In this document: in pieces, positions 1 to 12,157 of the stretch
How the letters are laid out: every line of letters starts with the position of its first letter
How positions within the stretch are numbered: position 1 is the first letter of the stretch
Made by a program: the position numbers and the translations under genes
The notes under the pieces: model-generated
Told to the model about the DNA's origin: nothing
Database searches by the model: none
What the model saw: the letters and a program-made list of their open reading frames with translations, nothing else
NCBI GenBank assembly: GCA_018907035.1
Contig: JACCIC010000298.1
Location: forward strand, 310,001 to 374,000
DNA: 64,000 bases
DNA from: Sycobia sp. Sy_11
Taxonomy: Eukaryota > Arthropoda > Insecta > Hymenoptera > Epichrysomallidae
Direction: 5' to 3'

Positions 1-952
1 AGACCATCAATAGTGAAAAGGTCTTAATAATATTGAAAATCCGTCTGATCGTTTAGCCCGCTGAGCACTCGAATTAAGGCAATACGATTTTGCAATCAAA
101 TATCGTCGAAGAACAGATAATCTACTCGCCGATACATTATCTCGACAGCCATTAGCAGTTGAAGTCACTGAAATCAAAGCAGAAAACTGGTATGAAAAAT
201 CGTGCAAAAATTTGGAGAGTGATCCTGAAAACTATCCAGATTTTTGTATAAAAAATGGACGATTATACAAGCACCTTTTACATATCTTAAATTTCAACGA
301 TACCAGTCAGAATCTACAATGGAAACTTTGAGGCTAATGTACGAACAAAATAGAGTACTGAACGAATTACATAACGACCCGACTGACGGACATTTAGAAA
401 TTGCTAAAGCTCTTGCAAAAATTAGAAAAAATTATTATTGGCCAGGAATTCTCCATATGACAGCAAAATATGAGAAATTATGAAAATTGTCAAAAATTTA
501 AAATACATTAAGAAGCACCAGCTGGTAAACTACATGCAACACTAGTAGAACAGCCATGGGAAATATTATCCGTAGATCTCATTAGATCTCTGCCTAGATC
601 AACACCTGATTGTTAGTAATGCAAGACAGATTTACCAAATGGACAGAATGAACTAGTTCGAAGCCAATTGGCAAAAAGGTTCTAAAAACAAAAACGACAC
701 TACGATCTAAAACGTCGTAAATGGAGTCCCGAAATAGGTGATCAGGTATATAAACGCTCTTACGAACTATCGAATAAAATTGGAGCATTTAACGCAAAAC
801 TAGCTCCAAAATACGTGGATCCTTTTATTATCTGCAAAAAGATATCTCCAGTCATTTTCGATCTAAAAGATAATAAAGGAAAAATTAGTAATCATATACA
901 TGTTAAGAACCTACGAGAAAGATATAAGCATCTAGATAATATACCACTCTGA
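1..952 (+). mobile_element. Gypsy-1: broken Ty3/Gypsy LTR retrotransposon, 3' part of pol
   Basis: Translation on the plus strand gives pieces in the usual Gypsy order. First comes the end of RNase H (a RRRTDNLLADTLSR-like tail near base 100-155). Next is the integrase zinc-binding region (ELHNDP...GHLEIAKAL...YYWPG near 360-445), with the Cys pair (ENCQKFK) continuing in another frame after about base 470. Then comes the start of the integrase core (EQPWEILSVDLI near 550-585). The catalytic core is mostly missing: after a short piece near 625-650 the text jumps to the integrase C-terminal region (KRRKWSPEIGDQVYKR...LAPKYVDPF near 700-830), which ends at a stop at 950-952. At least one frameshift, several stops and one internal deletion make it non-functional. 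The left end lies outside the window. Confidence 0.85.
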
Positions 953-2470
953 ATTGAATATATAAGGGCCGACCAGAGGTCCGTATGTTCAGTCAAAATG
1001 CAACATTCGGAAGAACAAGAGCTCTCTGCCAGATGTAGCTAGAGATCAGCATAGCCATCGAGTGTTATGGGCTTCAATTTCATGCCTTAATTAACACCGG
1101 TGTGCTGATGACAACTGCCTCAGCCGTAATTGGCAGAATTCTCGAGAGACGAAGAGCTCGTCGTGTATATGGAGAAACGGTACTTCATCTATATCAAAAT
1201 CCATTATGTAGACCCGATCTAGTGAGCATCATATCCATATATACCATCGAGGTGGAATACATCTATAAAAATAAAAATAGATCAGAAATAGTCAGAAATA
1301 TCCAAAATAGGATATCGTATCCTCTTGCAAACTAGAAGCCCAGCAGCCCAGAATCATAGGAGAGAAAGACGAATACTCCAGTAGAGAGTTTAAAGAAGAA
1401 TCATCGGAAGGCTAGAAGCTGAGGGAATATTCACCGCCACCGAATCCGAACACCTGAGCACCAATAAATCTGTAAGAAGAAAAAGAAAAATTAGAATATC
1501 GAATAACATGACAATATCAAAATAGTATAAATTATAGTAGTCAGTATTAAGTTGAATATTTAACAAAAAAACAATTAAATATATACTATAATTTATCCTA
1601 TAAATTACGCGTCAAATTTTTTTTTAGATTTACCTAAACAAAATTTTTGTTAAACTAATGTAGAACTGAGATATTATCAATACAAAATAAATAAAATTTC
1701 TAATACATATTTACAATTAGACGAATAAATGTAATATTACATTGGCAATTATTATTCGAAAATCACACATAATTCGAAATATTTATGCGTATACTCGTAA
1801 TTATTATAAGAAAAACACCGTAAAATTACGTTATAAAATTGTGAAGGGGATAATATGTAGAACACTAAAAATATTAATTTTTGTTTTAAAAGCAAGCGTG
1901 TTGGAAACCGACGGTTCTACATACGCATGAACCCCGTCATGGGAGCCGTACACTGTATCACAGGCTATGAAAAGAAAAAATAGCTAATTTCTCGCTAAAC
2001 TTCTTGTAACTATCGAATAACTCTACCATAAATAAGATAATACATATATTACACAAATGCTCTCCGCGCTCCCGAAAACGGAGGGAGATGCGACGGTCTA
2101 ACATATAGGACCGCGCAAAAAAATTATTATATATAATTATTTGTAATGAATAAAAAAGAAATGAAACATGGACGTATTATACTAAATACACGTACACAAA
2201 ATAATATTTTAGTATAAATTAATATTATAAACGTGCGAAAACCAACCAATAATAAGTAATAAATACATGAAAGGATAAAAAGGTCGAGACAAATACTGAA
2301 ACAAACACATTAAATACAGCGGCAAACTCGAAAAAGAGAGAGAGCGCACTATCTACTCTCTGTCTCTTACGTCGAGTAAAGATATACTAGTATACGGAAG
2401 GGGATACACCTCGCCAGGTGAGAGAGAAGCGGCGCCTTCTATTTCCCTCTAACACATGTCCGCGCGCTAC

Positions 2471-2525
<55 letters not shown>

Positions 2526-2737
2526 TCGACTCACGTAAGTATCGTGATGTATACCGTGGTAGGAGAAACTAAGAGTTGCTACACCAGTGCGTATACTCGG
2601 ATTTATATAACGTATCTACACGTGTGAACGTTCATATAATATATAAGTACATACGCAAATACATTCATAAGTATATATGTTAATACATATATTGTAACAT
2701 ATATAGGAATTTCTTCCTATATATGTTAAAGGAAAAA
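953..2737. other. No gene seen; AT-rich flank of Gypsy-1
   Basis: The first 500 bases may be degenerate sequence 3' of Gypsy-1 pol; short open stretches here match no family I recognise. From about 1,480 the sequence is AT-rich. A moderately GC-rich patch at 2,320-2,480, just before a CT microsatellite, could be the remains of an LTR, but I found no partner copy. Confidence 0.4.
2475..2522. repeat. (CT)n microsatellite
   Basis: About 24 uninterrupted CT units. The short reading frame across it is a by-product of the repeat. Confidence 0.97.
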
Positions 2738-3333
2738 CTGGAGTGAAAAATAAAAAAGAAAGAGAGAGATGGAGATAGAAGTATAATATAATATAATAAT
2801 GTAGTATACTATCTTTCTTTGCAAAAGTTAGAGTTAGAAAAATTGGCTTCGTTTTGCTGTTTGTTTTTGCACTCACGCACTTTTAGATAACAATAAAAAT
2901 ATATTGCTATTAAATTGTAACTGTGTGATAAAAGTGGTTTGGCTTTTCTTGTTATAAAGGTTTATCTTTGTAATAACATATCATTACTAATAAACAATTA
3001 TCTTCTTTAATAACACTTTTGTGTTCGGCCAAGCTGGAGTGAAAAATAAAAAGGAAAGAGAGAGATGGAGATAGAAGTATAATATAATATAATAATGTAG
3101 TATACTATCTTTCTTTGCAAAAGTTAGAGTTAGAAAAATTGGCTTCGTTTTGCTGTTTGTTTTTGCACTCACGCACTTTTAGATAACAATAAAAATATAT
3201 TGCTATTAAATTGTAACTGTGTGATAAAAGTGGTTTGGCTTTTCTTGTTATAAAGGTTTATCTTTGTAATAACATATCATTACTAATAAACAATTATCTT
3301 CTTTAATAACACTTTTGTGTTCGGCCAAGCTAC
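2738..3333. repeat. Recent tandem duplication, 296-bp period, two copies
   Basis: The block starting CTGGAGTGAAAAATAAAAA at 2,738 starts again at 3,034, and both copies end in TCGGCCAAGCT (3,025 and 3,321). The spacing is 296 bases throughout and I see almost no differences between copies (one is in the A-run after the start). Each copy carries the same short AT-rich pieces and no gene. The near identity points to a young duplication, or to an assembly artefact. Confidence 0.93.
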
Positions 3334-3682
3334 ACTACGATTGCCTCAAATATCCTCCTGGCAATATTTTTGTTTATATAAACTCAGGAAAGTTTAGTGA
3401 AGAAGATATTTCTACTTAGTAATTCAACTTTGGATTGTAAATTATGGCGTTGTCATTTGAGGTTCGTAAATTTATTTAACTGTTCTATTCATTCGAGAAT
3501 TTATTACATGATAGTTATTTGAGATTTAGCTAACAATTCGCGAATAATTGAATAAGTTAAATATTAAATTCGGTACAACGGTTTGATAGTGCGAGAGACA
3601 TAGAACGAAAACAGCATAGGTACATATAACATAAGAGTAACAAGCGCGCACACATAATTTGATAGTATCGAATCCTTCCTAC
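3334..3682. other. No gene seen between duplication and Pao-1
   Basis: AT-rich sequence with no recognisable coding or repeat signature. Confidence 0.4.
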
Positions 3683-3938
3683 CTTTCCTCTTCTTTTCAG
3701 CGGGTTTGCCATCCACCGTTGCTTGTTTCCTCTTCGGCGGCATTGTCTCTTCGTAGTATTGTAGAATAAATTACTCGCGAATTTTCATAAGTTATTAAAT
3801 AATAAGTTTTTTTTTAATAAGTTTTTTTTATTTATTTGTTTTTTTATTTTAATCCGGTATAAAGATCCCGGCTGAACCCACAATTTGTAAAGAAAAAGGA
3901 AAAAACAATTTATTCTAATGCAAGAAAACTCGTGAACT
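3683..3938 (-). repeat. Extra copy of the Pao-1 5' end (LTR part, PBS, gag start)
   Basis: This segment aligns by eye with 6,315-6,537 in the same orientation. It holds the LTR tail with its poly(A) signal, the PBS, the leader and a second MPPKRK gag start (ATG near 3,741). It is joined directly to the middle of the RT sequence. The break in the LTR part corresponds to base 6,537, some 70 bases downstream of the TATA box. Confidence 0.85.
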
Positions 3939-3939
3939 C

Positions 3940-4884
3940 GCTCCTCCGCTCGATCACAGAGCTGTGAACCGTGATATTTATCGCTGCAATTCGATTCGCC
4001 TATGGACTTTAAAAATGAGCGCGAATTACTAGCCGATCTATGCATCTTAAATCCGGCTCTTTTATTTATCTGTATAACATTGCGTGCGAGATGAATTGCT
4101 TCCTTTTCTTTTTTCTGCTCGTCAAAAAATCGTCCATGTAAAAATTTCTTACGATGCTATCCGCGGCGTCTCTCTTTTCATTTGCAAATTCTAAGACATT
4201 CCTATTTTTTATATAAATTGCACTGCTTGGACTAGATTGTGCGCCAAAAATCAAACAGGTCATTTCATAGATGCTCGGTGGATCTCGCCTGTTTTTTCCG
4301 CGCCACAGAAATCGGTGCGCGCCACGGTTTTCTTCCCTCACACGAGTTCTCAGGAACATGTCAGTTATGTCCACTTTAATCGCTATTTTGATTTGTCTAA
4401 AATGCAATAGCACTCCAGGTCAGGTTTCTAGTAAGTCAGGAACATTTCCAATTGATCGTTTAGACTCACGTTTTTAGTTTTTGCTGCAGCATCCAACACG
4501 AGTATCACTTTTCCCGATTTGTTTGCGTTTTTCACGTCAAAATGTGGTAAACACGAAATCACGTAACTCATCTTTCTTGGTTTTTACTGCGTATCCATTT
4601 TGAATAAACCTGTTCATTTCTTTATAGTACTCCGCCGCATATACAGGATCGCGATCTAGTCTTTTTTCCAGACTTAGTAATCTCTTTAAAGCGGTCTCGT
4701 AGCTATTCAGAGATACTATTTTGTCTTGCTTCCACAGTAGGCCCGTTTCCCATGCGTTGCATACGTGACGACTTGTCGAATTTATTATTTTTAAGGCTCG
4801 ATCGTGTTTACTCTTTACAAATTTGTTTTCATTATTTACAAAAAAATTATCCAAAACAAAATATTCTTTTATCAAATCTTCCAA
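3940..4884 (-). pseudogene. Pao-1 linker and reverse transcriptase (broken)
   Basis: The 4,884-4,537 segment (HVCNAWETGLLWKQD ... SYETALKRLLSLEKRL ... YYKEMNRFIQNGYAVK) is the Pao-specific domain between protease and RT. The 4,413-4,066 segment is RT: IKVDITDMFLRTRV, RFLWRG, FGAQSSPSSA, and the catalytic box FYMDDFL at about 4,143-4,123. After a frameshift near 4,075 the RT continues as INKRAGFKMHRSASNSRSFLKSIGE (bases about 4,070-4,000) and then stops matching at about 3,940, where the duplicated 5' piece begins. The catalytic aspartates are still present, but the frame is not continuous. Confidence 0.82.
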
Positions 4885-5061
4885 ACTCTGATCGACACTG
4901 TTGACATCTTATGCAGTTTTAAATTCGGATACATTTAGGCACAAATTAAACAAATCATTTATTTCGGCATTTTTTATTTTACCATGCATTACCCAACCTC
5001 ACCAGGAATGAGATAATGCAAGGTCGGTACCCTTTAATTCATGCACTTCCCGAGTAATAAC

Positions 5062-5442
5062 TTAACGCCAATGGTCTTGGCCCAATAGAATTTTCGGCTG
5101 TATATTTTTAGAGGCACATAAACCTATATTGGCTTTTAATTGTACATAAGATGTAATTTTCTCGAGGAGTGATTGAGTCGGAAGTGACAAATCCTGCTTG
5201 ACGATAAGGTTGAGACAATACTGATCGAGTGAGCCACGTATAGTTACAGTGATTTTTTTACATTCGCGAAATACGGTGTCGCGATCATTTATTCCTTTTA
5301 TTCCTATACTAATGCGCTTCTCAGAAATTCTTCTAGCTAGTTTAAAATCGACTAAAGAAATTGTGGATCCATCATCAATTAAGGCATAACATTCTTCTGC
5401 GCCCTTGGAACCGCTTATTAAAATAAGCAAAAGTTTTAACAA
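5062..5442 (-). pseudogene. Pao-1 aspartic protease segment
   Basis: The 126-residue reading frame contains YALIDDGSTISLVD, in which the D-[DE]-G-S-T pattern is the retropepsin-like active site as it appears in Bel/Pao elements. It ends with KILLGQDHWR, matching the usual (I/L)LLGxDx motif that closes the fold. In an active element this protease cuts the polyprotein. It is separated by stops from gag (right) and from the linker/RT (left). Confidence 0.8.
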
Positions 5443-5560
5443 AACGGACGAGCTGTACAGTCAGCTAGGGTTACTAGGCGTATGCGAAACGCTTTCGTTA
5501 ACTCTATTTGATTCGTCACATCTCGGTAGTGCTTTTTCACTCGAATTCCTATAACTTTTA

Positions 5561-6375
5561 TTAGAATCGTACAATTTCTACATTGTGCAGGTAGCCTTGA
5601 AGTTCTAGACTTTTAAAAGCCGATACCGCATTTTTTAATTTTGCGGCGAACTGCATTAAACTAGTTTTTCTGCTTTCAATAGTTGGTAACTCATTTATTT
5701 CCGCGGCTAGACGCTCTCCTATTACAACTTTATTGCCGAACTGAAGCTCAAGTGTATACATTGAGATTTGCGGATCTTGTGTTATCGCCAATAACGTGCG
5801 AACGGCAGCTCGCGCATCGCCCTTCAAGGCATCAAATAGTCTCCCAATATTTTCACGATCATTCTACTCTCCCAAAGACGTAGACATATCGTAAGCTTCT
5901 TTAAAAAATAGCCACTCTATCGGATCGCCTCTAAATTATGGTAATCTCTTCGCTGAGGTTAAGCGGTGTACGAGACGCGCGTTTTCCTCACTCATAGATG
6001 CTTCCCTCACTGTTTGCAATGTTTTTTCGATAGCTCGCGTTAATTGCGTGGTTTAGTTAATAGTGAGAGTCGGAATTACAATTTGCGATGCTCCACTCAT
6101 AATCTCAGTGCTTTTTATCCAATCGTCCGGTTGCCTATTTTCCGGGAGCTCGACGTCTACTATTACCCCTCTAGTTAGAGGGGTGGGTGTGCTCCTCTCC
6201 GTAGTAGGATAGTCATTGGCGGCGAGGTTATACGAACGCGGCGATCTGCTTCTAGTAGTAATGATCTTAGTGTTACGAGCCTATTCTTGAATCCAAATTC
6301 CCTCCGTGGCGCAGTTTTCCTCTTCTTTTCAGTGGGTTTCCCACCCACCTTTGCTTCTTTCCTTTTCGGCGGCAT
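5561..6375 (-). pseudogene. Pao-1 gag (broken)
   Basis: It starts at an ATG at 6,375 (MPPKRKEAKVGGKP, a basic Lys/Arg-rich start). The frame is lost after about 66 codons. A 5,827-5,561 segment reads KGDARAAVRTLLA and LELQFGNKVVIGERL, then KLKNAVSAFKSLELQGYLHN, which is the conserved helical gag core of Bel/Pao elements. The product would be the structural capsid precursor that packages element RNA. Several stops separate the two readable parts, so no full gag protein is possible. Confidence 0.75.
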
Positions 6376-6463
6376 TGTCTCTTCGTAGTATTATAGAATA
6401 AATTACTCGCGAATTTTAATAAGTTATTAAATTAAAGTTTTTTTATTTTAATCCGGTATACAG

Positions 6464-6481
6464 ATCCCGGCTGAACCCCCA
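6464..6481 (-). promoter_or_regulatory. Primer-binding site of Pao-1
   Basis: TGGGGGTTCAGCCGGGAT on the minus strand lies immediately inside the LTR and starts with the TGG that pairs with a tRNA CCA end. I cannot name the tRNA. A near-identical copy (TGTGGGTTCAGCCGGGAT) is present in the duplicated 5' piece near 3,880. Confidence 0.7.
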
Positions 6482-6484
6482 ATT

Positions 6485-7029
6485 TGTAAAGGAAAAGGAA
6501 AAAACAATTTATTCTAATGCAAGAAAACTCGTGAACTTCGTGAGACTGCTATTTTTCGCAAAAAATAAAAGGAGAACAGAAACGAGGCTGCGCGGCGCAC
6601 CGACTTTTATAGGGTTTCCCCACTCTCAAACCTAATTTCGGCCGCCGAGTAACCAAGCGTCCTAGTGGCTACCGCTTTCCCGTGGGGCTGATTCACGTTG
6701 CGCTCCGGGCCCTCCCGTTTCATCGTTCCAATAAAATTCCCGCGCGCGGCTGAAGGCCGGAAAGATCTTTGCTTTTCACTATCGACAATCATAACGTTTT
6801 CCTGCAGCGTGACGGCCCCAGAGCTTTCCTCCTGCGGAAAACTCCGTGCACGTTGACTTGGTCCTCCAGAAATGCAAGCATTCCCGAGATGAATCTACCG
6901 GCCTAGAGAAATATTTGGGAATATTTCTCTTACCGTGGGCTTACGAATCTATGTTCTAGATGGTCTAGCATATGAGAGTCGCGATCTACTTCCCATACAA
7001 TTTAAAGACGTTACGTGTGAAATTTCACA
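6485..7029 (-). repeat. 5' LTR of Pao-1
   Basis: On the minus strand it starts TGTGAAATTTCACACG at 7,029 and ends in CA at 6,485, four bases before the PBS. It contains TATAAAA (6,611-6,605) followed by a GC-rich start region, and an AATAAA near 6,515. That layout (U3 with TATA, R, poly(A) signal) fits an LTR of about 545 bp. The outer edge is set by the TG and is less certain than the inner edge. Confidence 0.65.
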
Positions 7030-10000
7030 CGGTGGTCTCACGTTCGTTACGCGAGAAGAAATATATTTTCATAAATATGTGTAATACATTATGTATACAT
7101 TCAATTCGTTGCATGTTTACATATTATAACAACATAAACAAATAATAATCTTATAATTAATTTTCGTAGAATCAAAAACGCTATTTACATTTTATTATTA
7201 CTTATATTTAATTAAGCCGAAATTTCATCGGAATATAACAGAATAATTTTCATTCAGAGTATAATCAAATGAACAATAAATCACTATTATAATAATATAC
7301 ACAGTTTTTGACCATTTAAATAAAATTAGAAATCAAATCACGTTTTTTAATTCTGAACAAATATTATAATAAGAGTAGTATGATTATTATAGATGATTAT
7401 TATTATCATTATAAATTATTGTTATTATTATAAAAGCGAGGGCTCGTTGGATGTTATAGATGCTTATCAAAAGACAGACGGTTAATAATATACTTTTATT
7501 ATTAATATTATACAGTTAATTATATCTTTATTTGATTCATAGAAAGTATAGTGGCTTTATACTACAGAAAAATAAAAAATTATATTGGATTTTTTATTTT
7601 TAACTGCATTTATATATTATATATATTTCCACTATTTCAGTTAAATCTATATTCATATAGATAATATATTATTGAAGATTTTAATAACACGTTATCCAAT
7701 TCTCTGAGAACGGTCAATATCAAGTTCAATAAATAGTTTTTCGATAAACAAGAGAATTGTAGATACTAAATTATTTCATTTATTATTTCCAAAATACCTC
7801 CCATTTAAAATTACATTGGAGACCTGTTAATTCTATGAAATCATTCATCTCTTTTACACAAGTCACTTGAAAACCTTTGACCTTATTTACCTAGTCACAA
7901 TAAATTATATTAGAAAAAGCAGTATAACGAAATCTATGTGAAAAATCGATGCATATTTAAAAATCATGATGGGAACAAACATTACTGAAGTAATCTGCTT
8001 TGTGTCGTAATTTAACTGGACTTACCGATAAAGATTGAAATATTCAAACAAATATGAATTAATATAGGTAATAGATTATAACATATGTTGTAGTAGATTT
8101 AAGTTGCTTTGAGGAAATATGGCATTTACTTTGATAAAAATATATTAAATTATTCAATGTCTTTTCGCAAACATTCGTAAAAATTCAATCTACAATAACG
8201 AACTATAATTTATTTTGCGTTCGTTTCTGCAAATGATACTATTCCTTAATATTTTTTAACCATTTAAATTACCATAAACTTTTCAAAGACGGGCCCGCAA
8301 GTACATGCCAAAATAATTTTTAAATTATATTTTCATACTACTTTATTCCTTATTCCTACGTTATAAATAAGTGAACGCACACTGTTAATAAGCAACTTCT
8401 TAATTAAATAATAAGATGTAATAATTTCGAAACTTACACGAATTGGTACTCATACATATTTACATATACTTGACTATGTAAAAATTGATTTCAATACTTT
8501 CTTTTGTTTAAATTAGAAACGATTAAATATAATTCTGGAATGTCATTTTATTACCATCTAAGGCTATAACATTTTTTTAAGAATAAAGAATATTTACGTG
8601 TGACTGTGAAATCTAAATAGGAAAAAATATCATTTATATAAACACAATACATTACAGAGTAGAGCTTTTAAATGTTTAGAAAACCCAATACACCATACTT
8701 ATGAGTTAATTATAGATAACAATTATCTATAACAACATATTATTTAATTATTTGAACAGATTATATAATACGTTTTTAAAGGATTCTGATTTATTAGATC
8801 AATTATTGCCCTGAAAGGAATACAAAAACACTGTTTTGTAAAAAGATTCCGTAAAATTCGTTTGACAGGAATCCAACTTGGACGATTGACAAACTTCAAT
8901 TTGGCAAGTATAGTCTGGTACTTAATGATAGTAAAAAATCAAATGCTTTTGTTGCCTGAGAGCAAATTTCTCTAAATATATTCATAAAATGGTTTTAATA
9001 ACGTAAATTAAAAATTTTAGAACTTTTACAAATAATTTTTAAATTATATATAGGTGAAAATCTAATTTTACGGAAATTGAAAATAGTATTCCTTCATTAA
9101 AGGAACTTCAAGAATCAATATGGTGGAACATTTACTTATTTAGGTAGTATATATATAAGAAATAAATTCTAATTGAAAGTACACAATTAATAAAAAGTAA
9201 ACAATTTTCATTATGATTAGTTACTTTTAGACTTAGAATATATATGTATTTAAGTGCAATATTGAATTTACCCACCTGTAATCTTTGTGCGAAATTTATG
9301 CCTGGCAAGTTTATGCCTGCTTTTTTGAATCATAATGAATTATCAGAATAAATAACAGAAAAGTGTTCACTCAAAAACATCGATGATACTAGATAATTAA
9401 TTCGTTTTTATGGATTAATCTGTGGACAAAATAATGTGAAAATAAACTCGACTATTTGTAAATGATCTCATTACTTTGTCAAGCTGCATTTCTGTTAAAA
9501 CTATTAATTTTTTTATATTTTTTAGAGCTTTAGATATATTTTGTATAAACTATACATGCTGTTATTGATAGGGATGCATATCAAATGCACTAGCCATCTG
9601 TTTTAATGGTCTATTGTTTTAAGACGTTATTGCGTTACATAATTTATTTTTTTATAATCTAATTCAGAAGATTTTAGAAAAATATTTGGTATAAATATTA
9701 TTCTGGTATATGAACAGTTTTTTGTTTTTATATGAAAAGATTAAGAATATAATTACATATAGTATTATGTTAGTATATTTGTCTTAATATATTACTGAAT
9801 TTAGAAAAATATTTTATATAAAATTTTTATAAAATAAATATGTTTTATAAATTGTAATTTTCTTAATATGCTATGAATATATATTATTATGTTTTCCTTG
9901 ATTACAGTCAATAGCACATCTTATTATGTCAGTCAATTGATTCTTAATTTAATTATACAATATTTTGTATGTTAATAGATTTTGAACGTTCGAAAAGTAT

Positions 10001-10115
10001 TTTATTAAATTTTTTATAAAATGCATGAGAAGATATATGGAAAATTCTTACTATGCTATAAGAAAATATCAAAGTCGCCTAACTATTTTACTTTTGTTCA
10101 ATGTTCTTTTTTGTA

Positions 10116-10169
<54 letters not shown>

Positions 10170-11099
10170 TTTTGGCCAGGTTTCATTATTATAGTATATA
10201 TATACATAATTTTTTAGAATCAAGAAAATATATTTAATAAAAAACGACTTGTTTGAATTCAAAAAATATTTGCTTCACTTTAACAAATGCTTGTTATCTT
10301 AAATACATTATTTACTTAAAGTTCGACATACTTTTATTTTTAAAAAAATTACTTGCAATAATAAAATCATTTTAAAAATTAAAGTAAACAATAAGCCGCC
10401 ATGGCTTGACCGATATACTATTTAATAATTTTTGGGATTTTCAAATAAAAAAAATATTAAAATTATTATATAAATTTATATATATTCTCCAATTAATTTT
10501 ACACTTTACTATTCAAAAAATATAAAATTTAGAGTATCTAATTTTTCTACCGCCATATTCTTAATTGAGAACACATTAAGTATAATGTCTATTTCTTTAA
10601 TTATTTAATATTAGTTTACAAAATTGTCTAAGAAGTTAGAATATTTCATTATTGTAGTTCACTTTTATCGTTTATCACCTTCCATTGAATGCACGCAACG
10701 TAGAGGGCAAGTAAAGAAAGACATAATGAAAGAATAAAAAAGTGGGAGTAAGACAAAAAAGTACCTGAAGGGGAAATGAAGGAAAAATTTTCAGTTTGGT
10801 CTACATTCAATTATGCCTTATGAGGTTTTAACATAAAAAAGATATACATTAATGTAATTCATCAACTTAAACCATATAATAAAATATGAATCAAAATATA
10901 AATCAATATAATAAAACCATAAATCAAAAGCTGAAAAGTGTAATTGTTGCCTCTATAAATATTAAAAAACCGCATCTTTACATTTAATATTACGTATCTT
11001 GAAATGCTGCAGCTCTGCTGAACTGAAATATATCCTTAAATTTTGGAGCTCTACATCGAATCAACCTCAAACGAATATTTGAAATGAATAATAGCATTA
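7030..11099. other. No gene seen; AT-rich intergenic sequence
   Basis: About 4 kb of strongly AT-rich sequence upstream of the Robo promoter zone. I found no coding signature, terminal repeats or RNA genes. A (TA)n array lies at 10,119-10,167. Confidence 0.5.
10119..10167. repeat. (TA)n microsatellite
   Basis: About 24 uninterrupted TA units. Confidence 0.97.
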
Positions 11100-12096
11100 T
11101 ATCTGAATACATGTGAAATACAGGGGCAGATGGGCTTTATCGGAACCCATGGCGGGGAGTCGTATCTTCAGATGTGAAGCCGCGCCGACAAGGCGCCGAC
11201 GCGCAGCCGGTTCTTTATAGGAGTGAGTCGAGACCGAGTCATAACGAAACTGGCCGAGGATAACCGAGGGGGCGCGTGGCACCGAAAAGAATTTTTCTCT
11301 GACGGACTTCCACAGAGAGACCCGCCGTTTGATTTACACCAAAAGCTGAAATCAAGTCCAAAGCTGGATCGCAAATTGCAGTATAACAATTTTTATGAAC
11401 GTTTACGATGCAGAAAAGTTTTGTTTCTTTGTATCACATTACAGAATATAATGAACAATAGTGGTAAATCTCAGGCAATGAGAACATCTCATGTCTTGCG
11501 GTGATGGGTCGATGAGGAAGAAGAAAAGCGAACTCGCAATGAACAGTACTGAAGTGCTAGTGCAAATTGATATTCGCTGCAAAATAAGTAGCGGTGGTGA
11601 TTGCCTTGGCATCAGTATGTGTTGTATACTGAGTAAGGCATACTAAAGCAGACGTCACGTGGGACGGAACTGCTTGTTCGGCTTCATTAGTAAAAAAAAA
11701 AAAAAATCAGTACATGTATCTTTATTTACACGGCCCAAAGTTTGTTGTTGTTTCCAGTATGGCGGCAACTCTATGCACCGGTTTTCTACAACAACCATCC
11801 TCAGTACTGCACAGCTGATTGTTTGACTTCAAAAATCAATACGCTGTCCGGTCGTTCGATAGAAGGAATATGCCTGCTACGAGAAGACAAGCCTCTTAGT
11901 TAAGCTTCCTGCTGGGTTAGCCTCGCCATGAATTCTCTTTTTATTATGCTGAGTAATGCTTGTGTGTAATGTGCACGCATGTGTGTGAATATAAAGTATA
12001 TGAGATTTAAATAGAAGTGCTATAAATGTTTTTTTTTTTTAATTGTGACAAAGAAGACTTCTGTTCAAGTCTTTGACCATATTTCTATCTACAAAA
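11100..12096 (+). promoter_or_regulatory. Candidate promoter and 5' UTR zone of the Robo gene
   Basis: GC content rises visibly compared with both sides, with a CpG-containing stretch at about 11,140-11,280. An overlapping CRE-like and E-box sequence (GACGTCACGTG) sits at 11,651-11,661. A TATAAAG lies near 11,992, about 105 bases before the proposed start codon. A T-run at about 12,028-12,040 followed by AG could also be a splice acceptor for a separate 5' UTR exon. Open stretches here (for example 11,223-11,504) match no family. The role is inferred from position only. Confidence 0.3.
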
Positions 12097-12157
12097 ATGC
12101 AACATTCTTGCGGCTTGAAGTTTATGATTCTGATATTCCTTGTACCTCTCATTAAAG
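12097..12157 (+). CDS. robo: Roundabout receptor, candidate first coding exon (signal peptide)
   Basis: An ATG in good context (A at -3) opens a 20-codon stretch reading MQHSCGLKFMILIFLVPLIK. It has a basic residue followed by an 11-residue hydrophobic run, as in a secretory signal peptide. The frame ends with a single G before GTAAGC, a near-consensus splice donor, so the exon closes in phase 1. The Ig1 exon at 54,625 also opens in phase 1, and joining them gives a glycine followed by [11 protein letters not shown], the usual position of the first Ig domain right after the Robo signal peptide. The pairing is inferred from phase, strand, order and content; RNA evidence would settle it. The intervening intron would be about 42.5 kb. 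Confidence 0.55.

Larger units (their letters stand above)
3683..7029 (-). mobile_element. Pao-1: broken Bel/Pao LTR retrotransposon
   Basis: Reading the minus strand from 7,029 leftwards gives an LTR (7,029-6,485), a tRNA primer-binding site (6,481-6,464), a gag start codon at 6,375, gag, an aspartic protease, the Pao linker domain, and a reverse transcriptase with FYMDDFL. RT breaks off near 3,940, and a second copy of the element's own 5' end (part of the LTR, PBS and gag start) is joined there. RNase H, integrase and the 3' LTR are missing. Stops and frameshifts interrupt every domain. The order gag-PR-RT with this protease and RT style is Bel/Pao and not Gypsy. Confidence 0.88.

Noticed and set aside
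11223..11504. 93-codon plus-strand frame upstream of Robo exon 1
   Set aside because: No recognised domain, an overlapping minus-strand frame of similar length, and no clear splice or start context.
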